A program made the position numbers and the translations under genes. 60,081 bases of DNA from the NCBI GenBank assembly GCA_905176665.1, contig CAJINA010000147.1:1-60081 (forward strand), read 5' to 3'. The notes under the pieces were generated by a model. The model ran no database searches and was not told the origin of the DNA. It was given only the letters and a program-made list of their open reading frames with translations. Below are positions 26,089 to 34,573 of the stretch, in pieces. The stretch is from Olavius algarvensis Delta 4 endosymbiont (GTDB lineage Bacteria > Desulfobacterota > Desulfobacteria > Desulfobacterales > CAJINA01). Position 1 is the stretch's first letter. Each line of letters begins with the position of its first letter.

Positions 26089-28993
26089 GATTTTCCGGTA
26101 GGGTTTTGGCTGCGTTTTTGTCCAAAACGGATCTTACTTTATCAGACAGGTCATTGATGGTGAAGGGTTTCTGGATAAAGCCGTTACACCCGCGGGCGAG
26201 GATTTCAGACGCTTCACCTTCCAGGGCATAGCCGCTGGATAGCAGGACTCGCATATCGGGCGCGATTTCCCTGAGGGCATCAAATGTTTCTCCGCCGCCC
26301 ATTTCAGGCATTATAAGGTCCAGTATGACCAGGTCAATATTTTTGTGGTTGTCTGTCAGCAGCTCGATTGCCTCCTGGCCGCTACCGGCCGTCTGGACGC
26401 TGTAGCCCAGGTGTTCGAGTAATTGTTGGCCGACATCCACAATCATCTGCTCGTCATCGACCAGCAGGATGTTCCCGGTGCCTTTTTCCACGGGTATCGT
26501 CCGCTGCTGCTCCTCAAAAACGCGCTTTCCGGAGGCAGGGAGGTAGATGCTGAAGGTCGTACCCGTGCCTTCGGCGCTGCTTACAGATATGGTGCCCCCG
26601 TGATTTTTAATGATGCCGTAGGCGGATGCCAGCCCGAGCCCCGTACCCCGGCCCATGCCCCGGGTTGTAAAAAAAGGATCGAATATCTTTTCCTGGATGG
26701 CGGCGGACATGCCGACCCCGGTGTCTCTGACAGTCGTCAGAACATAGGGGCCCAATTTGGTGCCGAGCAGGCGGGCCTGTTCATTATCCATGGTCAGGTT
26801 CTCGGTGCGGATGAAGAGGTCGCCGCCACCGGGCATGGCCTGCCAGGCATTTACAAATAGATTCAGCAAGACCTGTTCGATCTGCCCCTGATCAACCTCG
26901 ACAGCCCAGATATGTTCGACTGGTTCAAGGTGGACGGAGACCTCTTTCCGGGTGCGGGCAAACATACGGGCTGTGCGCGTGTTCAGTTCGTTCAGGTTGG
27001 TGGGACGGGCGTTGTATTTACCCACCTGGGCAAATCCGAGCAGTTGTCGCGTAAGCCGCGAACCGCTTTGAACGTGTTGCTCGATATTTTTCAAGCGCTG
27101 GTAATTGTCATGGGTGGGTTCGGTATCAAGCGCCATCAGGTCGATGTTCCCCTGGATGCCCATCATGAGGTTGTTGAAATCGTGGGCAATCCCGCCGGCC
27201 AGCGTGCCGATCGATTCCATTTTGGCTGAGTGGCGCAGCTGGGTTTCCAGTTTCTTTCTTTCAAGCTCCATCCGCTTTAATTCCGATATATCCCGGGTGA
27301 TCGAGAGGATGTGCTTCTGCTGGTTCAGCGTGACGATTTTAGCGGAAATCTGGCCGGTGATCAAACGGCCGTTTTTTAAACGGAAACGGGATTCGAAATT
27401 GTGGATCGAGCCGGATCGTCCGATTTCGATGGCCGCCTGGCGGCGATCACTATTGGAATCCCAGATCCCCAGTTGTACCGGCGTGCGACCCACCACCTCC
27501 TCCCGCGTATAGCCGGTCATGCTCAGGAACCCCTCGTTGACGTCCACATATACACCATCTTCATAACGATTCAGCGTAAGCGCGTCCGGGCTGGTCTGGA
27601 ATACCATCCGGGATTTCTCTTCGCTCTCCTGCAGGCGGCCATAGGACCTGGCATTTACGATGGAGGCGGCAATCTGGCCGGAAATGCCTTCCAGGAAATT
27701 GACATCACTCTGGCAGTAGGTCCGTTTCCTGGATTTGTTGTCCACCAGGAGAATGCCGAGGGGGTGATCTTCATAGCGAATGGGTACGGAGATGCAGGCC
27801 TGGGCCTGCAACAAGGTTTCGAAATTGTAACTTTTCGGCGGCAGTTTTGCGGCGAGCGCTTCAAAATCGTTGACCAGGATCGATTTGCCTTCCTGGAGCA
27901 GGGTTACGGTAAAGCGCTGATACTGTGAATCGGCCAGGTACGCTTCGGCACTGTCCAATAGTTGGATTTCTTCCGGGCTGTAGCCGAAGCTGGCGGCTAC
28001 CCGAAACGCCTTTTCCTGGTTGTCGGCCATCAAAATCGCACCGCGATCAAATCCCAGGCGAGCCCCCATGACGTCCATAACGGTATGCAGGTAGGTCTCC
28101 AGGTCAAAGATCCGGGCTGTTTCCTGGTCGAGTTTCTGGACCAGCAGGGCGTTGTTGTACATCAGGTCGGCGTCGGTTTGCGGCTCTTTGATACGGGCCA
28201 GGTGTTCGTTCAGGGTCTGGGCGAGCTCTTTTTTTTCCAGATAGCCTGACAGCAGCGTGAAGGCCATGGTCAGGAACGCCAGGCTTGCCACAGCTATCCC
28301 CCAGATCAGCGTGGGCAGCACAAAGAAGAGTCCGCCGGCAAAGAACGCGCCCCCCAGAATTATCAGGCGATTCAGTTTTTTCAACGTATAAGCCAGGGTC
28401 GGCTTCCAACTGATGATGTACTCGCATTGACGGCCCCCGCTATGCAGGCACTCGGTGTGTTTCACATCGGCCAGGCGGTCACTGAAAAGGCCGGCCAGAC
28501 CTTCAAAGGAGCCCATCCGGTTTTCGCATTGAAACCGGGCTTCCTCAATTCCGGGCATAGGGGTGGCGGTAATCTTGATTTTGTGGGCGGACAGGGGCTC
28601 TACCTTCAACTGGGCCCCACGGCTCATAAGCCGGTAAAGCTTGCGGGTGTGTCTGTATACCGTCAGCGGACTGACCAGCGACAAAACAAACTGCCGTATG
28701 GGGCCCACAGCTTTGGAGCGAGCCGTATAGCGCCCTGCTGCCCGGGAGAGGTTGGGGTCCCCGGTCTTCGCTACCATGGTAGCGTGCATCCGGATGGCCT
28801 GGTTCTGGCTGTACCAGAATCCGGGGTCGTCCACCTCCGCCCGGCGGATGCCGGCCGGTTCAATAATCTCGTCCGGGTCGAGGTCGGGGTAGTGGTGGTG
28901 CAGATAGTCGAGGTAAACCTTGATGATCCGGCTGCTGTAAACCGGGGTCTCGTTATTGTACTGCACGGTGTTGTCAGTTGACGTCTGTTTCAC
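26081..28993 (-). CDS. Hybrid histidine kinase: V4R-like, TM, GAF, PAS, HisKA, HATPase, receiver
   Basis: 970 residues from GTG at 28993. Residues 20-205 form a helical N-terminal ligand-binding part ending in a V4R-like C-x-x-G-x-x-C motif (ECLHSGGRQCEYIISW). Two adjacent membrane segments follow (about 217-258). A GAF domain (about 300-460) contains DRGAILMADN and ACISVPIRYEDHPLGILLVDN, then a PAS (about 470-590). HisKA has AGGIAHDFNNLM, HATPase has LNLFVNAWQAMP, DTGVGM and GRGTGLGLASAYGI, and the receiver has phosphoacceptor Asp in DLVILDLIMPEMGG. V4R-type modules bind small hydrophobic ligands in some regulators, so an intracellular ligand plus redox or ligand sensing by GAF is plausible. 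It overlaps pheA by 8 bases; partner response regulator not in view. Confidence 0.88.
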   Translation of the reverse strand: MKQTSTDNTVQYNNETPVYSSRIIKVYLDYLHHHYPDLDPDEIIEPAGIRRAEVDDPGFWYSQNQAIRMHATMVAKTGDPNLSRAAGRYTARSKAVGPIRQFVLSLVSPLTVYRHTRKLYRLMSRGAQLKVEPLSAHKIKITATPMPGIEEARFQCENRMGSFEGLAGLFSDRLADVKHTECLHSGGRQCEYIISWKPTLAYTLKKLNRLIILGGAFFAGGLFFVLPTLIWGIAVASLAFLTMAFTLLSGYLEKKELAQTLNEHLARIKEPQTDADLMYNNALLVQKLDQETARIFDLETYLHTVMDVMGARLGFDRGAILMADNQEKAFRVAASFGYSPEEIQLLDSAEAYLADSQYQRFTVTLLQEGKSILVNDFEALAAKLPPKSYNFETLLQAQACISVPIRYEDHPLGILLVDNKSRKRTYCQSDVNFLEGISGQIAASIVNARSYGRLQESEEKSRMVFQTSPDALTLNRYEDGVYVDVNEGFLSMTGYTREEVVGRTPVQLGIWDSNSDRRQAAIEIGRSGSIHNFESRFRLKNGRLITGQISAKIVTLNQQKHILSITRDISELKRMELERKKLETQLRHSAKMESIGTLAGGIAHDFNNLMMGIQGNIDLMALDTEPTHDNYQRLKNIEQHVQSGSRLTRQLLGFAQVGKYNARPTNLNELNTRTARMFARTRKEVSVHLEPVEHIWAVEVDQGQIEQVLLNLFVNAWQAMPGGGDLFIRTENLTMDNEQARLLGTKLGPYVLTTVRDTGVGMSAAIQEKIFDPFFTTRGMGRGTGLGLASAYGIIKNHGGTISVSSAEGTGTTFSIYLPASGKRVFEEQQRTIPVEKGTGNILLVDDEQMIVDVGQQLLEHLGYSVQTAGSGQEAIELLTDNHKNIDLVILDLIMPEMGGGETFDALREIAPDMRVLLSSGYALEGEASEILARGCNGFIQKPFTINDLSDKVRSVLDKNAAKTLPENHD

Positions 28994-29071
28994 AATATAC
29001 CGATGGTAAACTTTTAGGGCCTGCAGCCGTTGCCCGCCGGTGAAGAATATCAGCCGGTGGCCCGGATGCTG

Positions 29072-30292
29072 TTAAATGAGGCCGGCATCTTTCAGGGCGC
29101 GTTCAATTTGCGCGACCCTTTCTTTCAGACCACCGGTATACCCAATCGCTATCCTGAGCAAACCCGGGCTGAGACCCATCCGATCCTGATCCTCCGGTGC
29201 TATCTCGGAGGATGTCGACGAGCCGCTGCAGGACATCAGGGTATCATAATAGCCCAAGGACACCGCGATATACCCGAAGCGTTCCTGGTTCTGCAAGAGG
29301 GACATGAGATGTTCAGCCGTTTGTCTGGTTTCACAGTCAATAGTCAACATGCCGCCATAGCCGTACCCTCGATTCATCATTGCGGTCATCAGCAGATGTT
29401 GGGGATGGTCGCTCAGGCCGGGGTAAACCACCGGAACGCCCAACTCGAGCAGGTGTTGCGCGATGACCATGGCACGGCGGCTGTGCTCCCGCATCCGGAT
29501 CGGCAGGTGCGGCAGGCGCTGAATAATATCAAAGGCCACCCGGGCGTCCATGGTGGGGCCCAGCAGCATGACCCTACCGGTATGCAGGTCCATGAGGTGG
29601 TAGGCCAATTCTTCGCTGGTGCATATGGCGCCGGCAAGGACATCACTGGCCCCGTTGATGAATTTGGTCATCGAATGGACCACCACATCTGCACCCAATT
29701 TGGCCGGCGAAATCAAGATCGGTGAAAAGGTGTTGTCTACAACCAGGGCGGCATTGTTTTTTTTGGCCAGTTTGGCCAACCCGGCGATATCCGCCACTTT
29801 CAGGGTCGGGTTGCCGATGGTTTCCGTATAGATGACCCGCGTTTCGGGTGTCATGGCCTTCTCGAAGGCAGCCAGGTCGTCCGCGGGGACCATGGTGGTA
29901 TGGATCCCCATTTCGGGTAGCATCTTGTCCAGCAGGGCATGGGTGCCGCCGTAAATGGTGTCGCTGGAGACGATGTGGCCTCCTTGGTCGCACAATTGCA
30001 ATAACGTGCAGGCAATAGCCGACATGCCGCTGGCAGTACAAATTGCCTTTTCCGTGCCTTCCATGGCTGCCAGATAGCGTGCCAGGACGTCCAGCGTCGG
30101 ATTGAAATGACGACTGTACAGGAAACAGCCGCCTTTGTCAGGACCTCGGATGCCCTCGAATATTTCAGGCATCGTGCCGGGTTCAAGGACCGTGAAGGTC
30201 GAAGATCTGGAGATGGAAGGCGCGACCCCGCCATGTTCGCCGAATTCTCTCCGGACTGCGCACATGGCTTGTTCGGGATTATAGTCGATCAT
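29072..30292 (-). CDS. Cys/Met-metabolism PLP enzyme (methionine gamma-lyase / cystathionine synthase-lyase family)
   Basis: 406 residues, ATG at 30292 with AGGAGG five bases upstream. Type I fold PLP enzyme. Motifs: YSRHFNPTLDVLARYLAAMEGTEKAICTASGMSAIACTLLQL (phosphate-binding SGMSA), TIYGGTHALL, TETIGNPTLKVADIAGL, VVDNTFSPILISPAKLGADVVVHSMTKFINGASDVLAGAI with the PLP Lys in MTKF, and SLGYYDTLMSCSGSSTSSEIAPEDQDRMGLSPGLLRIAIGYTG near the C-terminus. Catalyses gamma- or beta-elimination or replacement on sulfur amino acids. The motif YSRHFNPT and the SSTSSEI variant suit the methionine gamma-lyase-like branch, but the exact reaction is not determinable. It stands alone with a 250-base AT-rich upstream region. 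Confidence 0.9.
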   Translation of the reverse strand: MIDYNPEQAMCAVRREFGEHGGVAPSISRSSTFTVLEPGTMPEIFEGIRGPDKGGCFLYSRHFNPTLDVLARYLAAMEGTEKAICTASGMSAIACTLLQLCDQGGHIVSSDTIYGGTHALLDKMLPEMGIHTTMVPADDLAAFEKAMTPETRVIYTETIGNPTLKVADIAGLAKLAKKNNAALVVDNTFSPILISPAKLGADVVVHSMTKFINGASDVLAGAICTSEELAYHLMDLHTGRVMLLGPTMDARVAFDIIQRLPHLPIRMREHSRRAMVIAQHLLELGVPVVYPGLSDHPQHLLMTAMMNRGYGYGGMLTIDCETRQTAEHLMSLLQNQERFGYIAVSLGYYDTLMSCSGSSTSSEIAPEDQDRMGLSPGLLRIAIGYTGGLKERVAQIERALKDAGLI

Positions 30293-30549
30293 GATGTCCT
30301 CCTAATTGTTTTCCCCTTCCCAAGCACTTTGAAATTCCGGCGTATGGTGCCACAGGCGGCCGGGGGGGGTCAAGTTTTGATATCCCCGAAAATCGAACTG
30401 GTCGCCGGCGCGCCACCTTTTTTGCACTCTGCGAGTAAATTTTTTGCATATTGCCAAAATTTGGGTCTTTTCGAAGGGGGGCGCCACTTCTTAAAAATAT
30501 TTAACATATTGTAAATATTATAAAAGTTAAAATTTGCACATTTTTTGCT
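30293..30549. other. Promoter-type AT-rich intergenic region
   Basis: Contains three copies of TTTTTTGC (about 30418, 30440 and 30541) and GC-rich inverse segments GGCGCGCC and GGGGCGCCAC. Likely holds the leftward promoter of the PLP-enzyme gene and possibly a rightward one; no gene seen. Confidence 0.35.
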
Positions 30550-30780
30550 ATGAAAAAGGTTTTTCGCTTTGAACTTCACTTTATATCTATGCATATTCTA
30601 GACCTTAAAGCATACTCGGACAGTGCGTCGGCATTTATCGAAGACCGGCAGGTTGAACAATCCCGCGCCCGGAACACTCGCAGCCCGCAAACCCGAACCA
30701 GACCGGAAGTAGCGGATCTATCGGCCGATCCTCAATCACCGGATATGTATAAGGATAATTTTATCGATATCTATATTTGA
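30550..30780 (+). CDS. Short basic orphan open frame, doubtful
   Basis: 76 codons from ATG at 30550; an internal ATG at 30589 is an alternative. The product has a short hydrophobic start, then an Arg/Ser/Pro-rich low-complexity middle and an acidic end. No Shine-Dalgarno is clear. It abuts the TPR-like frame, whose start is 9 bases after its stop, so the two could form a small transcription unit. No family recognised; it could equally be a chance frame. Confidence 0.3.
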   Translation: MKKVFRFELHFISMHILDLKAYSDSASAFIEDRQVEQSRARNTRSPQTRTRPEVADLSADPQSPDMYKDNFIDIYI

Positions 30781-30788
30781 CCTTTACG

Positions 30789-31046
30789 ATGAATATTCCT
30801 GAATTGTTGCACACCTTCCATCTGCCTCGGAACGCCACCCCTCTCGCTGCCCGGGTCCGGGTCAACCGGGGCGACACCTATCGTATTCTGGGACGGTATG
30901 ACCAGGCCCGGGCGGATTTTGATCGGGCGTTACGGATAAACCCGGCAAGTGCCCGGGCTTATCACGGACGAGCCCGCCTGCTCTTCGAAACCCGGGACTA
31001 TGCGCGGGCCATTGACGATATGCGCCGGGCCCTGGATCTCGCTTAA
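30789..31046 (+). CDS. Mini tetratricopeptide-repeat protein
   Basis: 85 residues from ATG at 30789 (a TTG lies 12 bases earlier). It contains two TPR units: VRVNRGDTYRILGRYDQARADFDRALRINPASAR and AYHGRARLLFETRDYARAIDDMRRALDLA, with the usual A/G-x-x-Y and A-L-x-L-x-P positions. TPRs mediate protein-protein contacts; with only two repeats it may be a remnant of a larger protein or a small adaptor. Arg-rich. No signal peptide. Partner unknown. Confidence 0.55.
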   Translation: MNIPELLHTFHLPRNATPLAARVRVNRGDTYRILGRYDQARADFDRALRINPASARAYHGRARLLFETRDYARAIDDMRRALDLA

Positions 31047-31239
31047 CGGTCGGTTTTTCCGGCTTTCGGTCCGCGGCCGCCCATTCAGCCTGCGTTTAAA
31101 TATTGACATCGCTAAATAACCGTGGACAATGAATGTATACCCTGGTCCGCAATCCGGGATCTCAGTAATTTCCCCAGCGATAGCCTTTCAACTAGAACCT
31201 GATTTAGCCGACGATTCTAAATAGAGAGGAGGCCACCCC

Positions 31240-31695
31240 ATGAAGGAACGTGCCATTCGAATCAGACTCATGCAGGTTGAGGATTTCGGTGCCGTGGTCG
31301 GCATTGACGAGAAAGTGCTCAAGGCGGCCCGCCCGGAATACTATGAATTGAAGTTCGAAAAACTATTTAAGTCCAGGGAATACCTGTCTACATCGCTGGT
31401 GGCCGAGGATGAAGACGGTACGGTAGTCGGCTTTATTATGGGGGAGCTTTATATGGGCGAATACGGGATTGCCCGGGAAGGGGCGACCCTGGACAGTATC
31501 GGTGTGGATCCCGATTGCCAGCAGCAAGGCATCGGCGAGCAGTTGATGAACGAGTTTTTCGATCACCTTGGTGATCTTGGTGTCCAGAGAGTCAACACCC
31601 TGGTAGATCGCAATGACGACAATCTAATGCGCTTTTTCAGCGCCAACCAATTTAGCCCTTCCAAGACCATCATCAACTTAGAGCGTGATATCTGA
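31240..31695 (+). CDS. GNAT-family N-acetyltransferase
   Basis: 151 residues, ATG at 31240 preceded by GAGAGGAGG. GNAT fold: AIRIRLMQVEDFGAVVGIDEKVL (beta1-alpha1), STSLVAEDEDGTVVGFIMGELY (beta2-beta4), LDSIGVDPDCQQQGIGEQLMNEFFDHL with the acetyl-CoA pyrophosphate loop Q-x-x-G-I-G, and VNTLVDRNDDNLMRFFSANQF near the C-terminus. RimI-like in size. It is convergent with, and 16 bases from, a sirtuin deacylase gene, an intriguing pairing because acetyltransferase and NAD-dependent deacylase would oppose each other. Substrate unknown. Confidence 0.88.
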   Translation: MKERAIRIRLMQVEDFGAVVGIDEKVLKAARPEYYELKFEKLFKSREYLSTSLVAEDEDGTVVGFIMGELYMGEYGIAREGATLDSIGVDPDCQQQGIGEQLMNEFFDHLGDLGVQRVNTLVDRNDDNLMRFFSANQFSPSKTIINLERDI

Positions 31696-31711
31696 GCGGC
31701 GGCCGAAGGTT

Positions 31712-32545
31712 TTATCTATCCGTCTGCTCCCGGAACACCTCCCAGATTTTCGCCAGTGCTGTGCCGCTGGACTCCTGTAAAAAAAAACCGCTTTGATCGG
31801 CCACAGCCAGCCTTGAAAACGGGTTGGCCTCGAGATTGATATCCACCAGCACCGCCCCCTCGCGTTTGGCCAGGGCCGCCACCTGGTTGGGCAGATTGGT
31901 GGCCCCCGCGGTTCCCACGACAATCAACACATCCGTTTGGGCTGCAGCCCGCAGCGAACTCTCGAATTTGAAATGAATCTCATTGTAGGTTTCATCGAAC
32001 CACAGGACATGGGGCCGGGCGGTCTGTCCGCAAACCGGGCATTTTAGCAGCGCGATCTCTTTTTCCGATAACGACTGCTCCCTGGTTTTTCCCGTTACAC
32101 CGGGCGGCATGGGATAGAGCGTGTGGCTGCATTCGTCCGCACAGCGCATCAAAAATATGTTGCCGTGAATCTGATAGGTTCTGTCCGGACTATTGCCGGC
32201 CCGCAAGTGCAGGTTGTCCACATTTTGGGTGATCAGGGTGAAGTTGTCACCGAACAGTTTTTCCATCTCTACCAGGGCCAGGTGTCCCTGGTTGGGTTTG
32301 GACCGGCCGCAGACCCCCATCCGGTATAGATACCATTTCCAAACCTCCCAGGGTGCCCGTTTGAACATGGCCCAGGTTGCCATTTCCTGGGGGTGATACT
32401 CTTTGGAGCCGACCGTCCAATAGCCTTCCGGCCCGCGGAAGGTGGGGATGCCGCTTTCCGCGGAAATGCCGGCCCCGGTCAGGATGGTCAGGCGTCTGTG
32501 TTCTGCCAGCGTCTCTTGCAAAATCCGTTTTAGCTCAGGATCCAT
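31712..32545 (-). CDS. NAD-dependent protein deacylase (sirtuin)
   Basis: 277 residues from ATG at 32545, chosen because AAGGAGG lies 5-6 bases upstream; the open frame extends to 32647 without support. Sir2 core: LTILTGAGISAESGIPTFRGPEGYW (NAD-binding GAGxSxxSGIPxFR), TLITQNVDNLHLRAG (TQNxD), catalytic His in QIHGNIFLMRC, a zinc knuckle from CADEC and CPVCG pairs, LRPHVLWFDE-type loop (ARPHVLWFDE), and VVGTAGATNLPNQVAALA. It lacks the A-x-x-x-x-Y-x-x-R desuccinylase signature in an obvious form, so deacetylase activity is the simplest call. Convergent with a GNAT acetyltransferase 16 bases away. Confidence 0.92.
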   Translation of the reverse strand: MDPELKRILQETLAEHRRLTILTGAGISAESGIPTFRGPEGYWTVGSKEYHPQEMATWAMFKRAPWEVWKWYLYRMGVCGRSKPNQGHLALVEMEKLFGDNFTLITQNVDNLHLRAGNSPDRTYQIHGNIFLMRCADECSHTLYPMPPGVTGKTREQSLSEKEIALLKCPVCGQTARPHVLWFDETYNEIHFKFESSLRAAAQTDVLIVVGTAGATNLPNQVAALAKREGAVLVDINLEANPFSRLAVADQSGFFLQESSGTALAKIWEVFREQTDR

Positions 32546-32588
32546 GCGAGCCTCCTTGAAAGGGGAGAGAGATTCTGTGTCCGGGCCT

Positions 32589-32768
32589 TGGGGCGCCAGG
32601 CTGCTTTGTCTGTAGTGAATTGAGCAGTCGGGGAGTTTTGTCGTCATGCCGGACTTGATCCGGCATCCAGAGACTTTTCCTTTACATGAGCTGGATCCCG
32701 GCTTTCGCCGGGATGACGGGCATTTAGTGCAAAAACTCCCCGACCCCTGAATTAATTGGCGCCCCGGT
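32589..32768. repeat. Large nested palindromic element (MITE-C)
   Basis: Outer arms GGGGCGCC (about 32590) and GGCGCCCC (about 32758). Next GTCGGGGAGTTTTG (32627-32640) opposes CAAAAACTCCCCGAC (about 32729-32744). The inner part is CGTCATGCCGG...CCGGCATCCAG against CTGGATCCCGG...CCGGGATGACG. This GATCCGGCAT/GATCCCGG inner palindrome is a widely dispersed type of repeat in proteobacteria. It fills most of the gap between the sirtuin and mpl genes. Confidence 0.75.
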
Positions 32769-32894
32769 TGCCGGATTTACGGCCAGGATAACAGCTCCAG
32801 CGGCATTATTGAAATAAAATGTTTTTGAAAACACTGTTCTGGAATGATAAAGGTCTTTGGGTGCGCCCAGGTGCGATCCGCTCAAGGAGGAAAA

Positions 32895-34325
32895 ATGGAT
32901 TTGGAGAAAAATCGTATAACCGACAACGTGAAGACCATCCACCTGATTGCGGCCTGCGGGACCGCCATGGGAGCCCTGGCCTGTATACTGAAAGATCTGG
33001 GCTTTACGGTAACCGGCTCCGACCAGAACGTCTACCCGCCCATGAGCACCTTTCTGGCTCACAAAGGCATTGTCCTGGGTGACGGCTTTGAACCCGCCCA
33101 CCTGGATTACCGGCCGGACCTGGTCGTTGTCGGCAATACGGTCAGCCGCAACAATCCCGAGGTCGAGCATATGTTGTCCCTGGGTCTGAATTACTGTTCC
33201 CTGCCCCAGGCTCTCAACCGGTTCCTGGTGGGGGCCGGAAAGTCATTGCTCGTGACCGGGACGCACGGTAAAACAACGACCGGTTCGCTCCTCGCCTGGG
33301 TACTGTACAGTGCAGGTTTGGATCCATCCTTCATGATCGGCGGCATCCTGACGAATTTTGACAGCAATTACCGCATCGGTCAGGGGAAATATGTGGTCAT
33401 CGAGGGCGACGAGTACGACACCGCCTATTTTGATAAAGGTCCCAAGTTTCTGCACTACAGCCCGGCCGCCGCCATCATGACCAGTGTTGAATTCGACCAC
33501 GCCGATATATTCCGCGACCTGGCGCATGTGAAGGTTACCTTTCAAAATTTTGCACGGGGATTGGATCGGGAAAGTCTGCTGGCGGCCTTTGATGCGGATG
33601 CCAACGTGTCGTCCGTGCTGGATAGCGCCGTTTGCCGAATACAGCGTTACGGTGAGCAGGCCGCCTCCGACTGGCAGTTAACGGAAATCAAGATAGAACC
33701 GCCTGTGACCCGCTTTACGGTCACACACCAAGGGAAGCATTTCGGGTGTTTTCAAACCAGAATGCCCGGGCGCCACAATCTGCTCAATGCGGTGGCTGTT
33801 ATCGCCGCGGCCAATCATATCGGGGTTGCCGCAGATGAGATTGGCAGGGCCCTCGAGTCCTTTGAAGGGATAAAAAGAAGACAGGAAGTACGTGGGCAGG
33901 TGGATGGCGTGACGGTTATGGATGACTTTGCCCATCACCCGACCGCCGTGCGGGAAACCATTCAAGCCGTTAAACCGTTTTATCCGGACGGTCGTTTGAT
34001 TGCCGTTTTCGAACCGCGAACCAATTCTAGCATGCGCGCGATCTTCCAGGACGTTTATCCCACTGTTTTCGATGCCGCCGACCTGGTGTGTATTCGCGAA
34101 CCCTCCCTGTTGCACAAGATCCCTGCAGATGAACGCTTTTCGGCCTCACAGCTAGTTGCCGATATCTGCAAACGGGGCACAAATGCGCACTATTTCGGGG
34201 ATACGGAAGGCATTATCGAATTTGTCGCTGGTGAAGCGGATGCCGGCGATGTGGTTTTGATCATGTCCAACGGCGGATTTGGCAACATCCATGAACGGTT
34301 ATTGAAAACGCTGAGCAGCCATTAG
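32895..34325 (+). CDS. mpl: UDP-N-acetylmuramate:L-alanyl-gamma-D-glutamyl-meso-DAP ligase
   Basis: 476 residues from ATG at 32895 (AAGGAGG eight bases upstream); the open frame runs 17 codons further up without support. Murein-peptide recycling enzyme that attaches recovered tripeptide to UDP-MurNAc. Mur ligase layout: Rossmann-like N-domain (IHLIAACGTAMGALACILKDLGFTVTGSDQNVYPPMSTFL), ATP loop VTGTHGKTTTGSLLAWVL, central IEGDEYDTAYFDKGPKFLHYSP with MTSVEFDHADIF, HNLLNAVAVIAAA, and the C-domain VMDDFAHHPTAVRETI with FEPRTNSSMR. The E-G-D-E-Y-D-T-A-F/Y-D motif is diagnostic of Mpl rather than MurC. The stop codon falls inside the terminal repeat of a MITE-like element. Confidence 0.95.
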   Translation: MDLEKNRITDNVKTIHLIAACGTAMGALACILKDLGFTVTGSDQNVYPPMSTFLAHKGIVLGDGFEPAHLDYRPDLVVVGNTVSRNNPEVEHMLSLGLNYCSLPQALNRFLVGAGKSLLVTGTHGKTTTGSLLAWVLYSAGLDPSFMIGGILTNFDSNYRIGQGKYVVIEGDEYDTAYFDKGPKFLHYSPAAAIMTSVEFDHADIFRDLAHVKVTFQNFARGLDRESLLAAFDADANVSSVLDSAVCRIQRYGEQAASDWQLTEIKIEPPVTRFTVTHQGKHFGCFQTRMPGRHNLLNAVAVIAAANHIGVAADEIGRALESFEGIKRRQEVRGQVDGVTVMDDFAHHPTAVRETIQAVKPFYPDGRLIAVFEPRTNSSMRAIFQDVYPTVFDAADLVCIREPSLLHKIPADERFSASQLVADICKRGTNAHYFGDTEGIIEFVAGEADAGDVVLIMSNGGFGNIHERLLKTLSSH

Positions 34326-34498
34326 AAGCTATCTCAAAAAAAGTCTGTTGGCCCAATCTCGGCGTTGGGCGCGAAATTTAACTCCTCGAAATACTGGAGT
34401 ATTCACCACGATGGGCATTGGCTGTGCTGGCACCTCCGGTTTAAATGTCGCGCCCGCCTTGATCTTGAACCAAAATTCGTTTTTTGAGACAGCTTCTA
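34323..34498. repeat. MITE-B, overlapping the mpl stop codon
   Basis: Terminal inverted repeats TAGAAGCTATCTCAAAAAA (34323-34341) and TTTTTTGAGACAGCTTCTA (34480-34498), 18 of 19 matching. The centre has a second dyad GAAATACTGGAGTATTC. About 176 bases, no coding capacity. The TAG of mpl is part of the left repeat. Confidence 0.8.
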
Positions 34499-34573
34499 GT
34501 AACCGCGATCGTAGAAAAAACTCCCGGCCCGGCCACAACAAACCATTGGCCCTGTCACTCTGCACCCTGGGCT

